Assembly (NCBI RefSeq): GCF_003596405.1
Contig: NZ_QYUR01000008.1
Span: 248,001 to 312,000 of the forward strand
Direction of reading: 5' to 3'
DNA from: Pseudomonas cavernicola
Lineage (GTDB): Bacteria > Pseudomonadota > Gammaproteobacteria > Pseudomonadales > Pseudomonadaceae
DNA: 64,000 bases
Below, one piece after another: positions 50,141 to 58,088 of the stretch; position 1 is the stretch's first letter, and the number at the start of each line of letters is the position of its first letter. The notes beneath the pieces are model-generated. The model was not told the DNA's origin, made no database searches, and saw only the letters and a list, made by a program, of their open reading frames with translations. A program made the translations under genes and the position numbers.

Positions 50141-50974
50141 GCTAAAGCAAAAGGATGATGCGGCTTTTCTGGCACATTTGCTGCGGCTGGGGATCTTGCC
50201 GACGGGTTACATTCATCCGCCGCAAGAGCGAGCGCTAGTGACTTGGCTCGCAAACGGATTCAACTCGTGCGTAGCCGTACCCAACACGTCCTGGCGGTCG
50301 AGAACATTATGGCCCGTCAGTTAGGCAGTCGACTCAACAGCAACGCAGTCAAAGGCCTGTCAGCGACATCGGTCGACAGGCTGGGCCTGCCACCCGATGT
50401 CGCTCTGGCGATGAAAGCCAATGTGGCAGTCATCGAGACGCTTAACGTTCAGATTGGTTGTCTGGAGGTTCGGTTGCTTCACGGTGCCCATTTGCGGCCG
50501 GAGTTTTCCCTATTGAAATCGATGCCGGGGATTGGTGAGGTGCTGGCTACCGTGATCATGCTGGAGACGGGAGACGTTGAACGCTTTGCCGATGTCGGCA
50601 ACTTCGCTTCTTACGCTCGATGCGTGGTTAGCGCCCATTACTCCAATGGCAAGAAAAAAGGTGAAGGCAACACCAAAAATGGCAATGCCTATTTGGTCTG
50701 GGCCTTTATCGAAGCGGCCAACTTTGTCCGGCGCTGCAGTGACGATGCCAAACGCTCTTTCGAAAAGAAGAAAGCCAAAACCAACAACGTGGTAGCGACT
50801 AAGACGCTGGCCCACAAACTGGGTCGTGCGAGTTACCACATTCTGAAGCAGAAACAGCCTTTCGATGCCAAGCGCTATTTCGCCTGCGAGGCGATTATGG
50901 TGATTGCAGATCAGCCAGCAGGGGACTGGGCGAGAACCAAGAAATCTGAGTGGAGGTCTGCTGTCACCACCTGA
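50139..50974 (+). mobile_element. IS110-family transposase fragment with frameshift
   Basis: The sequence lacks the N-terminal DEDD (RuvC-like) part of the transposase and starts LKQKDDAAFLAHLLRLGIL inside the family's middle region. A one-base frameshift lies near 50235: QERA continues as DLARKRIQLVRSRTQHVL in another frame. The C-terminal transposase_20 domain is complete, with LLKSMPGIGEVLATVIML and ARCVVSAHYSNGKKKGEGN, ending at 50974. Product is non-functional. Its left end cuts the integrase; I could not define the right end. Confidence 0.9.
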
Positions 50975-51282
50975 GTGTGTTGTAACCGGGTCGTCTGCCA
51001 AGTGAGCCCGTAGAGACTGGACGTGTGATTTTTTACGCGAGCCACGGTTCTGTGACACGTTTTGGACACATTGGCGGCACCAACGTTTCTCTGGGGCGGG
51101 TTACCGCCAGGGCGGTACTGGAGGCATCACTACGGCTTGATCCATATGGGTGACTGGCGCGACTCGGTCGTAGCCAAAAACGAGGAAACGGGTTCGATCG
51201 GTTCAACCGATCAGGTTTAGCGAGGGAAACACCCTGCTGTTAAAAAGCAGGGCGGGGTTGCTTTGGATCTTGACGTAGGACC
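50975..51282. other. Non-coding stretch between IS110 and the cassettes
   Basis: No convincing gene. It includes CCCTGCTGTTAAAAAGCAGGG, an 8-bp hairpin at about 51231-51251, and the GTTCGATCGGTTCAACCGATC palindromic stretch just before it. These may belong to the IS110 right end or its insertion target. Confidence 0.4.
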
Positions 51283-51351
51283 GGCTAATGGGCGCCCCCT
51301 TTGCTCCCCCAGACACTGACTTGCCGGTGGCTGCCGGCTTGAGCGAAGGGT
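51283..51351 (-). repeat. attC site of the hydrolase cassette (right half altered)
   Basis: On the minus strand the left half reads GGCTAACCCTTCGCTCAAGCC, a good attC half (RYYYAAC core). The expected complementary half ending AACTCAAGCGTTAG is replaced by unrelated sequence that ends ATTAGCC. The site is thus truncated or fused at the array edge. Confidence 0.65.
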
Positions 51352-52148
51352 TAGCCCCGTTCGACGAATCGTGCAATGACCTCATTGACGACGTCCGGAT
51401 GCGTAACGGGGCCCATGTGGCCAAGGCCCTCAAACTCTACAAGCTCGACTTTAGGGAGTGCACCGGCCAGCAGCCTCGCCACCCCAAGTGATGACGACGG
51501 CGAGTTCTTGCCCACCATGTAGAGCACTGGAACGTCGAGCGAACGAAAGGCGTGTAAGGGCGTTGGCTCGGCAAACAGTGCGTGAGCCCAGCCACGCACA
51601 TTTGCCACCGCCACTGCGATGGGTTGCTTGCGTTGTTCCGGGGTCCGCTTCCACGTTCCAGAGCCCATCCAATAGTCAATGAACCGCTCGGCGGCGGCGT
51701 CTTGGTTATTTGCATCGAGGGCAAGCCCGGCGTCCGCCACTACCTCGCGGATTCCGTCCGCCTCATTTGGCGGTGGCACTTCGGCGTCAAGGAGCGCAAA
51801 CAGCGTTGGCTCATACAAGGCGATGGCGCGCACCCGGCTGGGGTTCAGCAACGCTGCGATCAGCGCTACTGCGGCGCCATACGAATGGCCAACCAACGTG
51901 AGAGGTGCGCCCGCTCTGGCGAGAACTGACTCTACGAGCGCGACCTCATCGCTGAGGGTGATGATCCGATCGGACGGCCATGCAGGACTCTTACCTGCGC
52001 CAAATGAATCGGGAGCAAGCACACGGAACCGCGGTGCCAAGAGTTCCAGGAGCCCTCGCCACTGCACCGAACTGCTCGCGTTGGAGTGAAAGCACACGAC
52101 CCCAGGGCCGGTGCCGGAGTCCCGGAAAAAGGGTTCGATTGGCTCCAA
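51351..52148 (-). CDS. Alpha/beta-fold hydrolase in a gene cassette
   Basis: The 265-residue protein has the oxyanion-region CFHSNASSSVQWRGLL and the nucleophile elbow LVGHSYGAA with S89. The acid region is VPVLYMVGKN and the catalytic histidine H244 lies in FEGLGHMGPV. It resembles small esterases or C-C hydrolases. Start is TTG 52148 because AGGAGG lies 5 bp upstream and no in-frame ATG is near. It is the last of three minus-strand cassettes; expression would rely on a promoter upstream of the array. Confidence 0.88.
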   Translation of the reverse strand: MEPIEPFFRDSGTGPGVVCFHSNASSSVQWRGLLELLAPRFRVLAPDSFGAGKSPAWPSDRIITLSDEVALVESVLARAGAPLTLVGHSYGAAVALIAALLNPSRVRAIALYEPTLFALLDAEVPPPNEADGIREVVADAGLALDANNQDAAAERFIDYWMGSGTWKRTPEQRKQPIAVAVANVRGWAHALFAEPTPLHAFRSLDVPVLYMVGKNSPSSSLGVARLLAGALPKVELVEFEGLGHMGPVTHPDVVNEVIARFVERG

Positions 52149-52174
52149 GCATGCCTCCTGAAGTGATGGTAAAC

Positions 52175-52233
52175 GAGGCTAACGTTTGAGTTCAGCGGAC
52201 GCCGGAGGCAGTCCGCTGCAACGAAGAGCTAGC
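52175..52233 (-). repeat. attC site of the SRPBCC cassette
   Basis: On the minus strand the site runs GGCTAGCTCTTCGTTGCAGC to GCTGAACTCAAACGTTAGCC, with complementary halves (GCAGCGGAC/GTCCGCTG) around a short centre. The 3' half matches class-1-type attC ends. The left core is mutated (GGCTAGC instead of RYYYAAC), and its TAG is the stop codon of the cassette gene. Confidence 0.9.
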
Positions 52234-52636
52234 CATTTGTGGCATTGCGCTCAAGCGTATGCTTCATGGCAATTGTTCCTTGCTGAATCATTGCTTCGAT
52301 GGCTCCTGCCATGTCATTAGGCAGCAAGTCGGCGATCCAGACGAGCCGACTATGACTCGCACCCTCTGCGAACACTTGCAGCGACGCGTTGTGGTGGGTG
52401 AACCGTCCTCCAACCGCTGCCCACACGAGCCGGCGAGCGTCGTCGTTGATGTCCACGATCAGCTCGCGCACTACCATCCCATTGGCAAATGTGACGATTC
52501 TGGAATCTCCTTCCAGGCGACAGTCGACCACGAAGCCAGGCACAAGGCGCACATGTATTGCGCCGACATCGCGAACCGCCGCCCAGACATGCTCCGGGCT
52601 GTCCTCGATCAGGATCTCTTTGCGGATAGAAGCCAT
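52229..52636 (-). CDS. SRPBCC (START/Bet v1-like) family protein in a gene cassette
   Basis: This 135-residue polyketide-cyclase/SRPBCC protein starts MASIRKEILIEDSPEHVWAA and has a hydrophobic ligand cavity pattern (VVDCRLEGDSRIVTFANG, RLVWAAVGGRF). Such proteins bind or act on hydrophobic ligands; the ligand is unknown. ATG 52636 has GAGGAG 8 bp upstream and is preferred to the GTG-type start 30 bp earlier. The gene ends within its own attC, as is usual for cassettes. Confidence 0.9.
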   Translation of the reverse strand: MASIRKEILIEDSPEHVWAAVRDVGAIHVRLVPGFVVDCRLEGDSRIVTFANGMVVRELIVDINDDARRLVWAAVGGRFTHHNASLQVFAEGASHSRLVWIADLLPNDMAGAIEAMIQQGTIAMKHTLERNATNG

Positions 52637-52679
52637 GTGAGATGCTCCTCGGTTGATGACCCACAACGGATGGATTGAA

Positions 52680-52738
52680 TGGCTAACGTTTGAGTTCAGC
52701 GGCCGCCGAAGTCGGTCCGCTGCGACGAAGGGTTAGAC
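52680..52738 (-). repeat. attC site of the membrane-protein cassette
   Basis: On the minus strand: GTCTAACCCTTCGTCGCAGC at one end and GCTGAACTCAAACGTTAGCC at the other, with inverted arms GCAGCGGACC/CGGCCGCTG and the GTCTAAC core. It is nearly the textbook aadA-type attC and shares its last 20 bases with the site at 52175-52233. Confidence 0.95.
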
Positions 52739-53197
52739 CGACTTTCCACGGAAGCCCCTGAATACCCAACCCGCCGACCACCCGAGCGCGAGCAACATGA
52801 GCGATGGGCCCAGCCACCATGCGAGCGACAGAAGGACATGCATGCCGCGAACGGCTCCCAACTGTGAAACGATCTGGCGGTGCTTTTCATTGACCTTCGC
52901 GACCTTGGATGAGAACAGCCTCTGGTTCTCGGTTGGCGACGTTGCGATCTCTTCGAGTGTGGTGATCGCCTCGGCGTCAGTCTTTTCGGCAAACACCATC
53001 TCTCGGAGCTTGAGGCCTGACAGTTCCACTTTCTCGGTGCGAGAGATTGCCTCCGCCATAATGTCGGATGCATCGCGCACCCAGTTGTATTGAAGTTGCT
53101 CGAGGGTGGGGCGTTCATCGTACGCAACAAAAGCCACAACGACTCCGTAGAGTACCGTGATGACAACCCACAGACGGCTCCAACCCCCGATACGCAT
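52733..53197 (-). CDS. Small two-helix membrane protein in a gene cassette
   Basis: The 154-residue protein has hydrophobic helices at about 8-26 and 118-142, flanking a charged soluble region with ISRTEKVELSGLKLREM. No homologue is recognised. ATG 53197 has a strong AGGAGGAGAA just upstream; a GTG-type start 39 bp earlier is less likely. It is the first visible cassette of the minus-strand array, so it lies closest to where the missing integron platform would have been. Confidence 0.8.
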   Translation of the reverse strand: MRIGGWSRLWVVITVLYGVVVAFVAYDERPTLEQLQYNWVRDASDIMAEAISRTEKVELSGLKLREMVFAEKTDAEAITTLEEIATSPTENQRLFSSKVAKVNEKHRQIVSQLGAVRGMHVLLSLAWWLGPSLMLLALGWSAGWVFRGFRGKSV

Positions 53198-53236
53198 TTC
53201 TCCTCCTAGTGAGGTCGAATTATAGATAGACACCAA

Positions 53237-53801
53237 ATGCTGTCATAACGCCTTTACGGGTTTGGTGGATAACTTTCCTTGCCACATTCTGCTCCGTGCC
53301 TAAATCGGGGCTGGTAGCGGCGCGATGAGGTGATAACGACGTTATATACCAATGCGATTTGATCCGCAGGGCAGAGCTCAAGAACATTTCGTACTCTGCC
53401 TCTGACAGGCCGCTCCTGGCCCGAAGCTGCCAATAGCCTCCGGCAGCTTCGGGTCCGGAGCTGCCAGTCTTGATTGATCGCAATCAACCCGCTGCCGACT
53501 TTCCGGCTTGCAAAAGGCGGACGCTCGCGAAGCGATGCTGTATCAACTGCACAAAGAGAGTCGACTCTATCCGGTTGAGATGCTTTCGGGTCCTGAGGCT
53601 GCTTCGCGACTCGAACTTGCATCGCAGGCCCGGTCTTGAGGGCGGCGGTGACTTGGTCACCCAGAGCCGACAGCACGAGAGCGTTGGTCTCGCGTCAGGC
53701 AAGGATGCAATCGGCAGCGAAGGCAGTCAGGGAGCTCACCCGTGCTCGCTGACTAAGATCGCAAGGGAAAAGGGCAACGCGATGTGGTCATCGAGGCGCC
53801 C
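53237..53801. other. Unassigned stretch upstream of the cassettes
   Basis: 565 bp without a convincing gene. GGCGTTATGAC on the minus strand (about 53250-53260) could be a cassette boundary (G/TTRRRY-like). A plus-strand frame at about 53509-53640 reads AREAMLYQLHKESRLYPVEM and ends in TGA; it may be a coding remnant. The AAGCTGCC/GGCAGCTT inverted repeat lies near 53432-53457. I see no intI sequence. Confidence 0.4.
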
Positions 53802-54695
53802 CTAGGCGGGGAATTCGGCTATCCAGTGCCTGGCAATCTCTTCCCGCCGGCAGATCCACGCCGAGCCGTGGCCTTGCACGTAATCGAGAAAGCGCGCCAG
53901 CGCCATCGCGCGGGCGGGATGACCGCTGATCCGGCCATGCAAGCCGACGCTCATCATCTTCGGACGTTGCGCGCCCTCCTGCCACAGCAGGTCGAAAGCA
54001 TCCTTGAGCAGCCGGAAGAAGTCCTCCCCGGAAGAGAAACCGTTCGGCAGCAGATAGCGGGCGTCGTTGTTGACCAGCGTGTACGGGATCACCAGGTGTG
54101 CGGGCGAACCTGGGAGCCAATAGGGCAGGTCATCGTTGTAGGCGTCTGAGCTGTAGAGGAGCCCGCCGTCCTCCCGCAACAGGCGGCGGGTGTTCTGACT
54201 GACCCGCCCCGTGTACCAACCTATGGGGCGCTTGCCGCAGATCCGCTCGATCACGTTGAGGGTAAGGCGGATATGGCGCCGCTCTTCATCTTCAGGGATG
54301 TCGCGATAGTCCAGCCAACGGTAACCATGCCCGGCAACCTCGTGTCCGGCAGCGCCGAGCGCATGGCCGATCTGCGGGTTGAGTTCCAGTGCCCGGCCGA
54401 CGGCGAAGGCGGTCAGGGGCAGGGCACGGGCGCTGAACAGCTCCAGGATGCGCCACACGCCTGCGCGCGATCCGTATTCATACATGCCCTCGACGCTCAA
54501 ATCCCGTTCTCCCGTGCGAGGCGGGCGGCCCGGCAGCTCGTGGAGATAGGCCTCTGACTGGGCATCGCCATTGAGGATGCACGACTCCGCGCCCTCCTCG
54601 ATGTTGAGCACGAACTGAACCGCGACGCGAGCCTCACCCGGCCATCGCGGATGGGGTGGGCAACCGCCGTAACCGACAAGATCGCGCGGGGACAT
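53802..54695 (-). CDS. puuE: Polysaccharide-deacetylase family protein, PuuE allantoinase-like
   Basis: The 297-residue NodB-fold hydrolase has [20 protein letters not shown] and [19 protein letters not shown] near the N-terminus, and [16 protein letters not shown] with the family's histidine site. [15 protein letters not shown] and [14 protein letters not shown] complete the site. These are features of PuuE, the cofactor-independent allantoinase that converts (S)-allantoin to allantoate. No other ureide gene is present, so a different amide substrate is possible. Its ATG overlaps the acetyltransferase stop by one base. Confidence 0.85.
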   Translation of the reverse strand: MSPRDLVGYGGCPPHPRWPGEARVAVQFVLNIEEGAESCILNGDAQSEAYLHELPGRPPRTGERDLSVEGMYEYGSRAGVWRILELFSARALPLTAFAVGRALELNPQIGHALGAAGHEVAGHGYRWLDYRDIPEDEERRHIRLTLNVIERICGKRPIGWYTGRVSQNTRRLLREDGGLLYSSDAYNDDLPYWLPGSPAHLVIPYTLVNNDARYLLPNGFSSGEDFFRLLKDAFDLLWQEGAQRPKMMSVGLHGRISGHPARAMALARFLDYVQGHGSAWICRREEIARHWIAEFPA

Positions 54696-55567
54696 CAGCC
54701 CAGCTCGAAGGTCGTGACGCCGAAGACACGTTCGTGCGCGAGAGCCGGAGGAGGGCCGAGATACATGCGCGCGCAGCCGAAGACCTCGATCATCCCATGC
54801 TGGTGCACGAGTTCCATCGCGGCGGAGTTGTTCTCCGGGGCGTCGAGGAACAGCGGGCCACCCGCGGCGAAGCCTGCCAGGTGCGAGTAGAGGGCATTGG
54901 CCGCCAGGGCGTCATCGGTGAACAAGGGGCCGATCTTGCAGCCTTCCCTGCAGCGTCGCACCACGCCAAATCCGCTCAGCCTTCCTTCGCGCCGGCAACC
55001 CAGGGCGAGCGCATCGGGTTGGGCTATCCACCCTCTCAGGAAGGTCGGGCGCGAGGCTGGGAAGCAGGTGCGGTCGTAATCGAGAACCTGATCGAACGGA
55101 AAGGTAGCCAGCGGGACGATGTCTTGGCCGTCAACCAGTGAGGTTGCCGGACGTTCGGGGATCTCGGCACGAAAACGCATGTTGCGATGGGAGAAGACAA
55201 AGCCACCCTTGGCGTAGTAGTCCTGCATCGCGAAGACGCCGTCCATGCCGATGCTCGCACCTGGGCGCAGACGGGCGAGGAGTCGCTCGCGGCGGGCGTG
55301 CCAGAGGGCATTGCCGAGACCCCGTCCGCGATATTCGGGCCGAACGATGAAGAAACCCATGAAGCCGAATTCGCCGTTGTAGGACGTAATGGCACCGCCG
55401 CCGATCAACTTGCCATCAAGGTCCGCCGCGATGAAGGCCTCAGGGTCCGTAGCCCAGAACAGCTCGGCATCGTGAAGCCCGGGATTCCAACCCTCGCGTG
55501 CAGCCCAGCCGACGAGCTCGTCCAGCTCGGAGCGGGTCATGTTGCGTATCACAAGCTGATTCGACAC
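54695..55567 (-). CDS. GNAT-family N-acetyltransferase, two-domain
   Basis: The 290-residue protein has an N-terminal GNAT domain with the acetyl-CoA loop [20 protein letters not shown] (Q/RxxGxG/A type), followed by a second GNAT-like domain (about 150-285; Acetyltransf_18 type). Start is GTG 55567 with AGGAG 9 bp upstream. It is translationally coupled to the PuuE-like gene (TGATG), so the two may act on the same small molecule. Substrate unknown. Confidence 0.87.
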   Translation of the reverse strand: MSNQLVIRNMTRSELDELVGWAAREGWNPGLHDAELFWATDPEAFIAADLDGKLIGGGAITSYNGEFGFMGFFIVRPEYRGRGLGNALWHARRERLLARLRPGASIGMDGVFAMQDYYAKGGFVFSHRNMRFRAEIPERPATSLVDGQDIVPLATFPFDQVLDYDRTCFPASRPTFLRGWIAQPDALALGCRREGRLSGFGVVRRCREGCKIGPLFTDDALAANALYSHLAGFAAGGPLFLDAPENNSAAMELVHQHGMIEVFGCARMYLGPPPALAHERVFGVTTFELG

Positions 55568-55740
55568 CGCGATGTTCTCCTCAGTCGCTAGTCGAGCGCG
55601 CGGTCCATCCCCGGGGCCGGGGGCATCAGGGTGCGTGCAATCCGAAAAGCTAATGCCGGACGACCGGCGTAAGTGGGCCGCTATAGCGTGGGCCCTGTCC
55701 AGTCCGAACCTTTTCGGTATAGCGTCAACTCAAGTTTCGA

Positions 55741-55757
55741 TCCAGTCCATCGTAGGC
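55741..55757. other. Possible degenerate attR-like copy of the dusA core
   Basis: TCCAGTCCATCGTAGGC matches 15 of 17 positions of the dusA segment at 49783, in the same orientation. If real, it marks the far end of the first dusA-integrated element (49.8-55.75 kb). Confidence 0.25.
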
Positions 55758-55767
55758 AGGGTGCACT

Positions 55768-56169
55768 TCAGGCATCGCGCAAGAGGTCGTGGGCATTGAG
55801 CAGCCCGTAGGCAACCTCCGGTCGCTTCTCCAGCCCTCGGCGAATCGCTGCCGGGATCGACTGGCGGGTTTTGCGACAGAGTCCGGGCAGTTCGTCGATG
55901 TGAATACCGATGCCGCGCATGCTGCGCACTTCGTTGAGGCCCGGGGCGATTTCCAGGCGGATGCCTAGCTGCTCGTACATCCGACGCTGCATATGCTCGA
56001 GGTCGGCCAGGTTCTCGATATTTTCCAGCCGGTCGAGCAGGCGCCTTTCCTCCTGGCGGGTCAGACGCACGATGCGCAGATCGGCGCCGGGAGTGTCCAG
56101 CAGTCGCTCAAGCCCGCAGATGCAGGCTCCGGGCGGGCAGGGTTGGCGGATCGGGAATGGGGGCGTCAT
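55768..56169 (-). CDS. Conserved hypothetical protein with CPPGACIC motif
   Basis: The 133-residue protein begins MTPPFPIRQPCPPGACICGL, with three cysteines in a CxxxxCxC spacing suited to metal or disulfide binding. The rest is helical (RQEERRLLDRLENIENL, RMYEQLGIRLEI). The motif Cys-Pro-Pro-Gly-Ala-Cys is conserved in a Pseudomonas family of unknown function as I remember it. The gene is isolated. It has no signal peptide, so a cytoplasmic metal or redox role is plausible but not shown. Confidence 0.7.
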   Translation of the reverse strand: MTPPFPIRQPCPPGACICGLERLLDTPGADLRIVRLTRQEERRLLDRLENIENLADLEHMQRRMYEQLGIRLEIAPGLNEVRSMRGIGIHIDELPGLCRKTRQSIPAAIRRGLEKRPEVAYGLLNAHDLLRDA

Positions 56170-56305
56170 GGACTCCGATCATAGCGAATCGAGATCGCCG
56201 TTGCCCATGGGGTTCGTAGAGGCATGCAGACTCGGCCTGTCCGGCTGAGCAAGAATCAGGCGCTGTTTGAGTGATCGCCGCCGCTGTCCGATAGTGATCG
56301 CCGCC

Positions 56306-56656
56306 TCAATTCTTCTCTGGCATTGCAGAGGAGTGGTGACTAGTAATCAACCACTGCTTTCCGTCCCACTTGTAGGTGTATGTATAGCGAGCTTTGACTT
56401 GAGCACTCGTAATGCCGAAGGTGAACGTATAGAGTCCAGCGTCAACCGCAGAGTTACAACCAATCTCTATTGTTCTTGAGTCGATCCTGCCTACGGGCTT
56501 GTTTTCCAGGAAGTGATGGAAGTAGTCCTCCTTTTCGGCCGCATTTAGTCGCGGTTTGTTCGACACGGTAGGAAGAAGGACCGAACGCTCGGCATAGTTG
56601 GCGACAACTTTGTGTGAGTCACCGGTTTGCAGCGAGCGATTCCATCGGTCAAACAA
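56306..56656 (-). CDS. SgcJ/CaMKII-association-domain-like (NTF2 fold) protein, probably N-truncated
   Basis: The 116-residue NTF2-fold protein has LFDRWNRSLQTGDSHKVVAN, SNKPRLNAAEKEDYFHHFL and RIDSRTIEIGCNSAVDAGLY, typical of the family. Coding signal extends upstream of TTG 56656 to a TAG at about 56715 (EVCKATNEQEISA). The usual secretion signal is not in frame; a hydrophobic LLIIHMLMLLLELAV stretch sits just upstream in another frame. The gene may therefore be frameshifted. Confidence 0.65.
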   Translation of the reverse strand: MFDRWNRSLQTGDSHKVVANYAERSVLLPTVSNKPRLNAAEKEDYFHHFLENKPVGRIDSRTIEIGCNSAVDAGLYTFTFGITSAQVKARYTYTYKWDGKQWLITSHHSSAMPEKN

Positions 56657-56830
56657 GGCCGAGATTTCTTGCTCATTGGTTGCTTTGCAAACTTCCCTAT
56701 TTTCGTCCTACAGCAAGCTCCAGGAGCAACATCAGCATGTGGATGATCAGCAGGCCGAGCGGTGACTTCTGCGGGCCAAACTCAAACGTGTCCCCTTCAA
56801 CGGCGAAAGTATAGAAATGCGCTCAGGCAC

Positions 56831-57682
56831 TCACTGCGCACCGAACATAGCCGTCCAGTAAATCCCCGCATCACTCTTTGGATCAACCGCATAGGCCGCA
56901 CCCAGCTCGCGAAACTGTGGGTTCATCAGGTTGGCGCAGTGACCGGGGCTCGCCAGCCAGCCATCTACCACCTTGCGCACGGTGTCGTGCCCGGCGGCGA
57001 TGTTCTCGCCGATCTGCCGGCCGACGTAGCCTGCCAGTTCAGCCCGATCGCCCGGCGTGCGGCCATCGCGGTCCTTGTGATCGAAGAAGTTGTTATTGGC
57101 CATGGCCCGGGTATGGGTCTCGGCCGCCGTCGCCAGCGTGGCGTTCCAAGCCAGCGGCGTCGTGGCGGCAAAGGATTGGGCGCCGCACCGGCGCGGTTGC
57201 GTGCGGGCGGTGTTGATCATTTCGAGTAGCTTCTGAGCCTCCGCCTGCCAATCGCCCAAACGCCCAGCCAACAGCGGACGCGCCAGCACGATGCGCCACT
57301 CACGCCCCTCTCGGCTCACGCCGATATCGACGAATTGCGGGTCCAGCACAACCTGGCAGAAGCTCTCCTGCAGCGCCGTCATGGCCGACTGCGCATCACG
57401 CGGCCCGGACAAGCTGATCGCCTGCACGTTGACCATCGGATAAGTCGCACGCGCCAGCGCCTGCTGCAGGTCCCCGATACTGTTGGCGGACAGAGCCAGA
57501 CGCGGATCGGTCGCTAGCGGTGGCAGCTCCTGAGACGCCTGGCCCGCGCATCGCTGCACCTGGCTGCGGTAGGCGTTGATCGACTCGACCAGCTGCACCT
57601 CCTCGGTCGCCACGGCGGTGGCGGCGAACACCAGTCCCAGCGACAACACGGCAAGACGCATAACGGATGATATGACGCGCAT
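56831..57682 (-). CDS. CAP-domain (SCP/PR1) secreted protein
   Basis: From ATG 57682 (AAGGGAG 6 bp upstream) the protein has 283 residues. A signal peptide spans about 1-27 (LAVLSLGLVFAATAVA), followed by an N-terminal region of about 120 residues of unknown role. The CAP domain carries AAETHTRAMANNNFFDHKD (His-Glu site), GENIAAGHDTVRKVVDGWL and SPGHCANLMNPQFRELGAAY. Bacterial CAP proteins are secreted and may be proteases or lipid binders. It is a single gene. Confidence 0.9.
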   Translation of the reverse strand: MRVISSVMRLAVLSLGLVFAATAVATEEVQLVESINAYRSQVQRCAGQASQELPPLATDPRLALSANSIGDLQQALARATYPMVNVQAISLSGPRDAQSAMTALQESFCQVVLDPQFVDIGVSREGREWRIVLARPLLAGRLGDWQAEAQKLLEMINTARTQPRRCGAQSFAATTPLAWNATLATAAETHTRAMANNNFFDHKDRDGRTPGDRAELAGYVGRQIGENIAAGHDTVRKVVDGWLASPGHCANLMNPQFRELGAAYAVDPKSDAGIYWTAMFGAQ

Positions 57683-58088
57683 AGAAGTCTCCCTTGAGCT
57701 GACTGCGTCTATGATGCGCAATTCCGCCCCACCCAGCGCAATGCCTTTTCACGCCGAACCAAAAATCGTTTGGCAGACACGACATATTTCGCGCTAGGTG
57801 ACACCCGAGCCAAAGGGCACTCCGCCTCGAGCTTGCGGCGGTTATTGTGAGCAGCAGCAACCGACCCAAAGCCGAAGGTCACAAGTGCCTACGAAACACG
57901 GGGCGATTCACTGGACCGAAATCGGGCCCTTCTATCTGGAAGGGCATCAGAGCGCCTCGGTATTGAGCGGTGCGGGGGGAAATAATCCCAGGCGTCTTTA
58001 CCTCCCGCAGGTTCATGCTCAGCTTTTTCGTGAAAGGCGCCGATTGACGTGGACGCCAGGAATGACTGGCGCCAATGCCATGAGCGCC
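57683..58088. other. Non-coding stretch
   Basis: No convincing coding frame, hairpin terminator or repeat is seen in these 406 bp, apart from the CAP-gene promoter region at its left end. Confidence 0.5.

Noticed and set aside
51203..51433. A 76-codon minus-strand frame across the attC junction
   Set aside because: It runs through the attC and out-of-frame hydrolase end; no ribosome site or family, so not counted as a gene.
53470..53805. Possible integron integrase remnant upstream of the cassettes
   Set aside because: I looked for IntI motifs (the patch unique to IntI and the R-H-R-Y residues) in both strands and saw none; the small frame AREAMLYQLHKESRLYPVEM is unrecognised.
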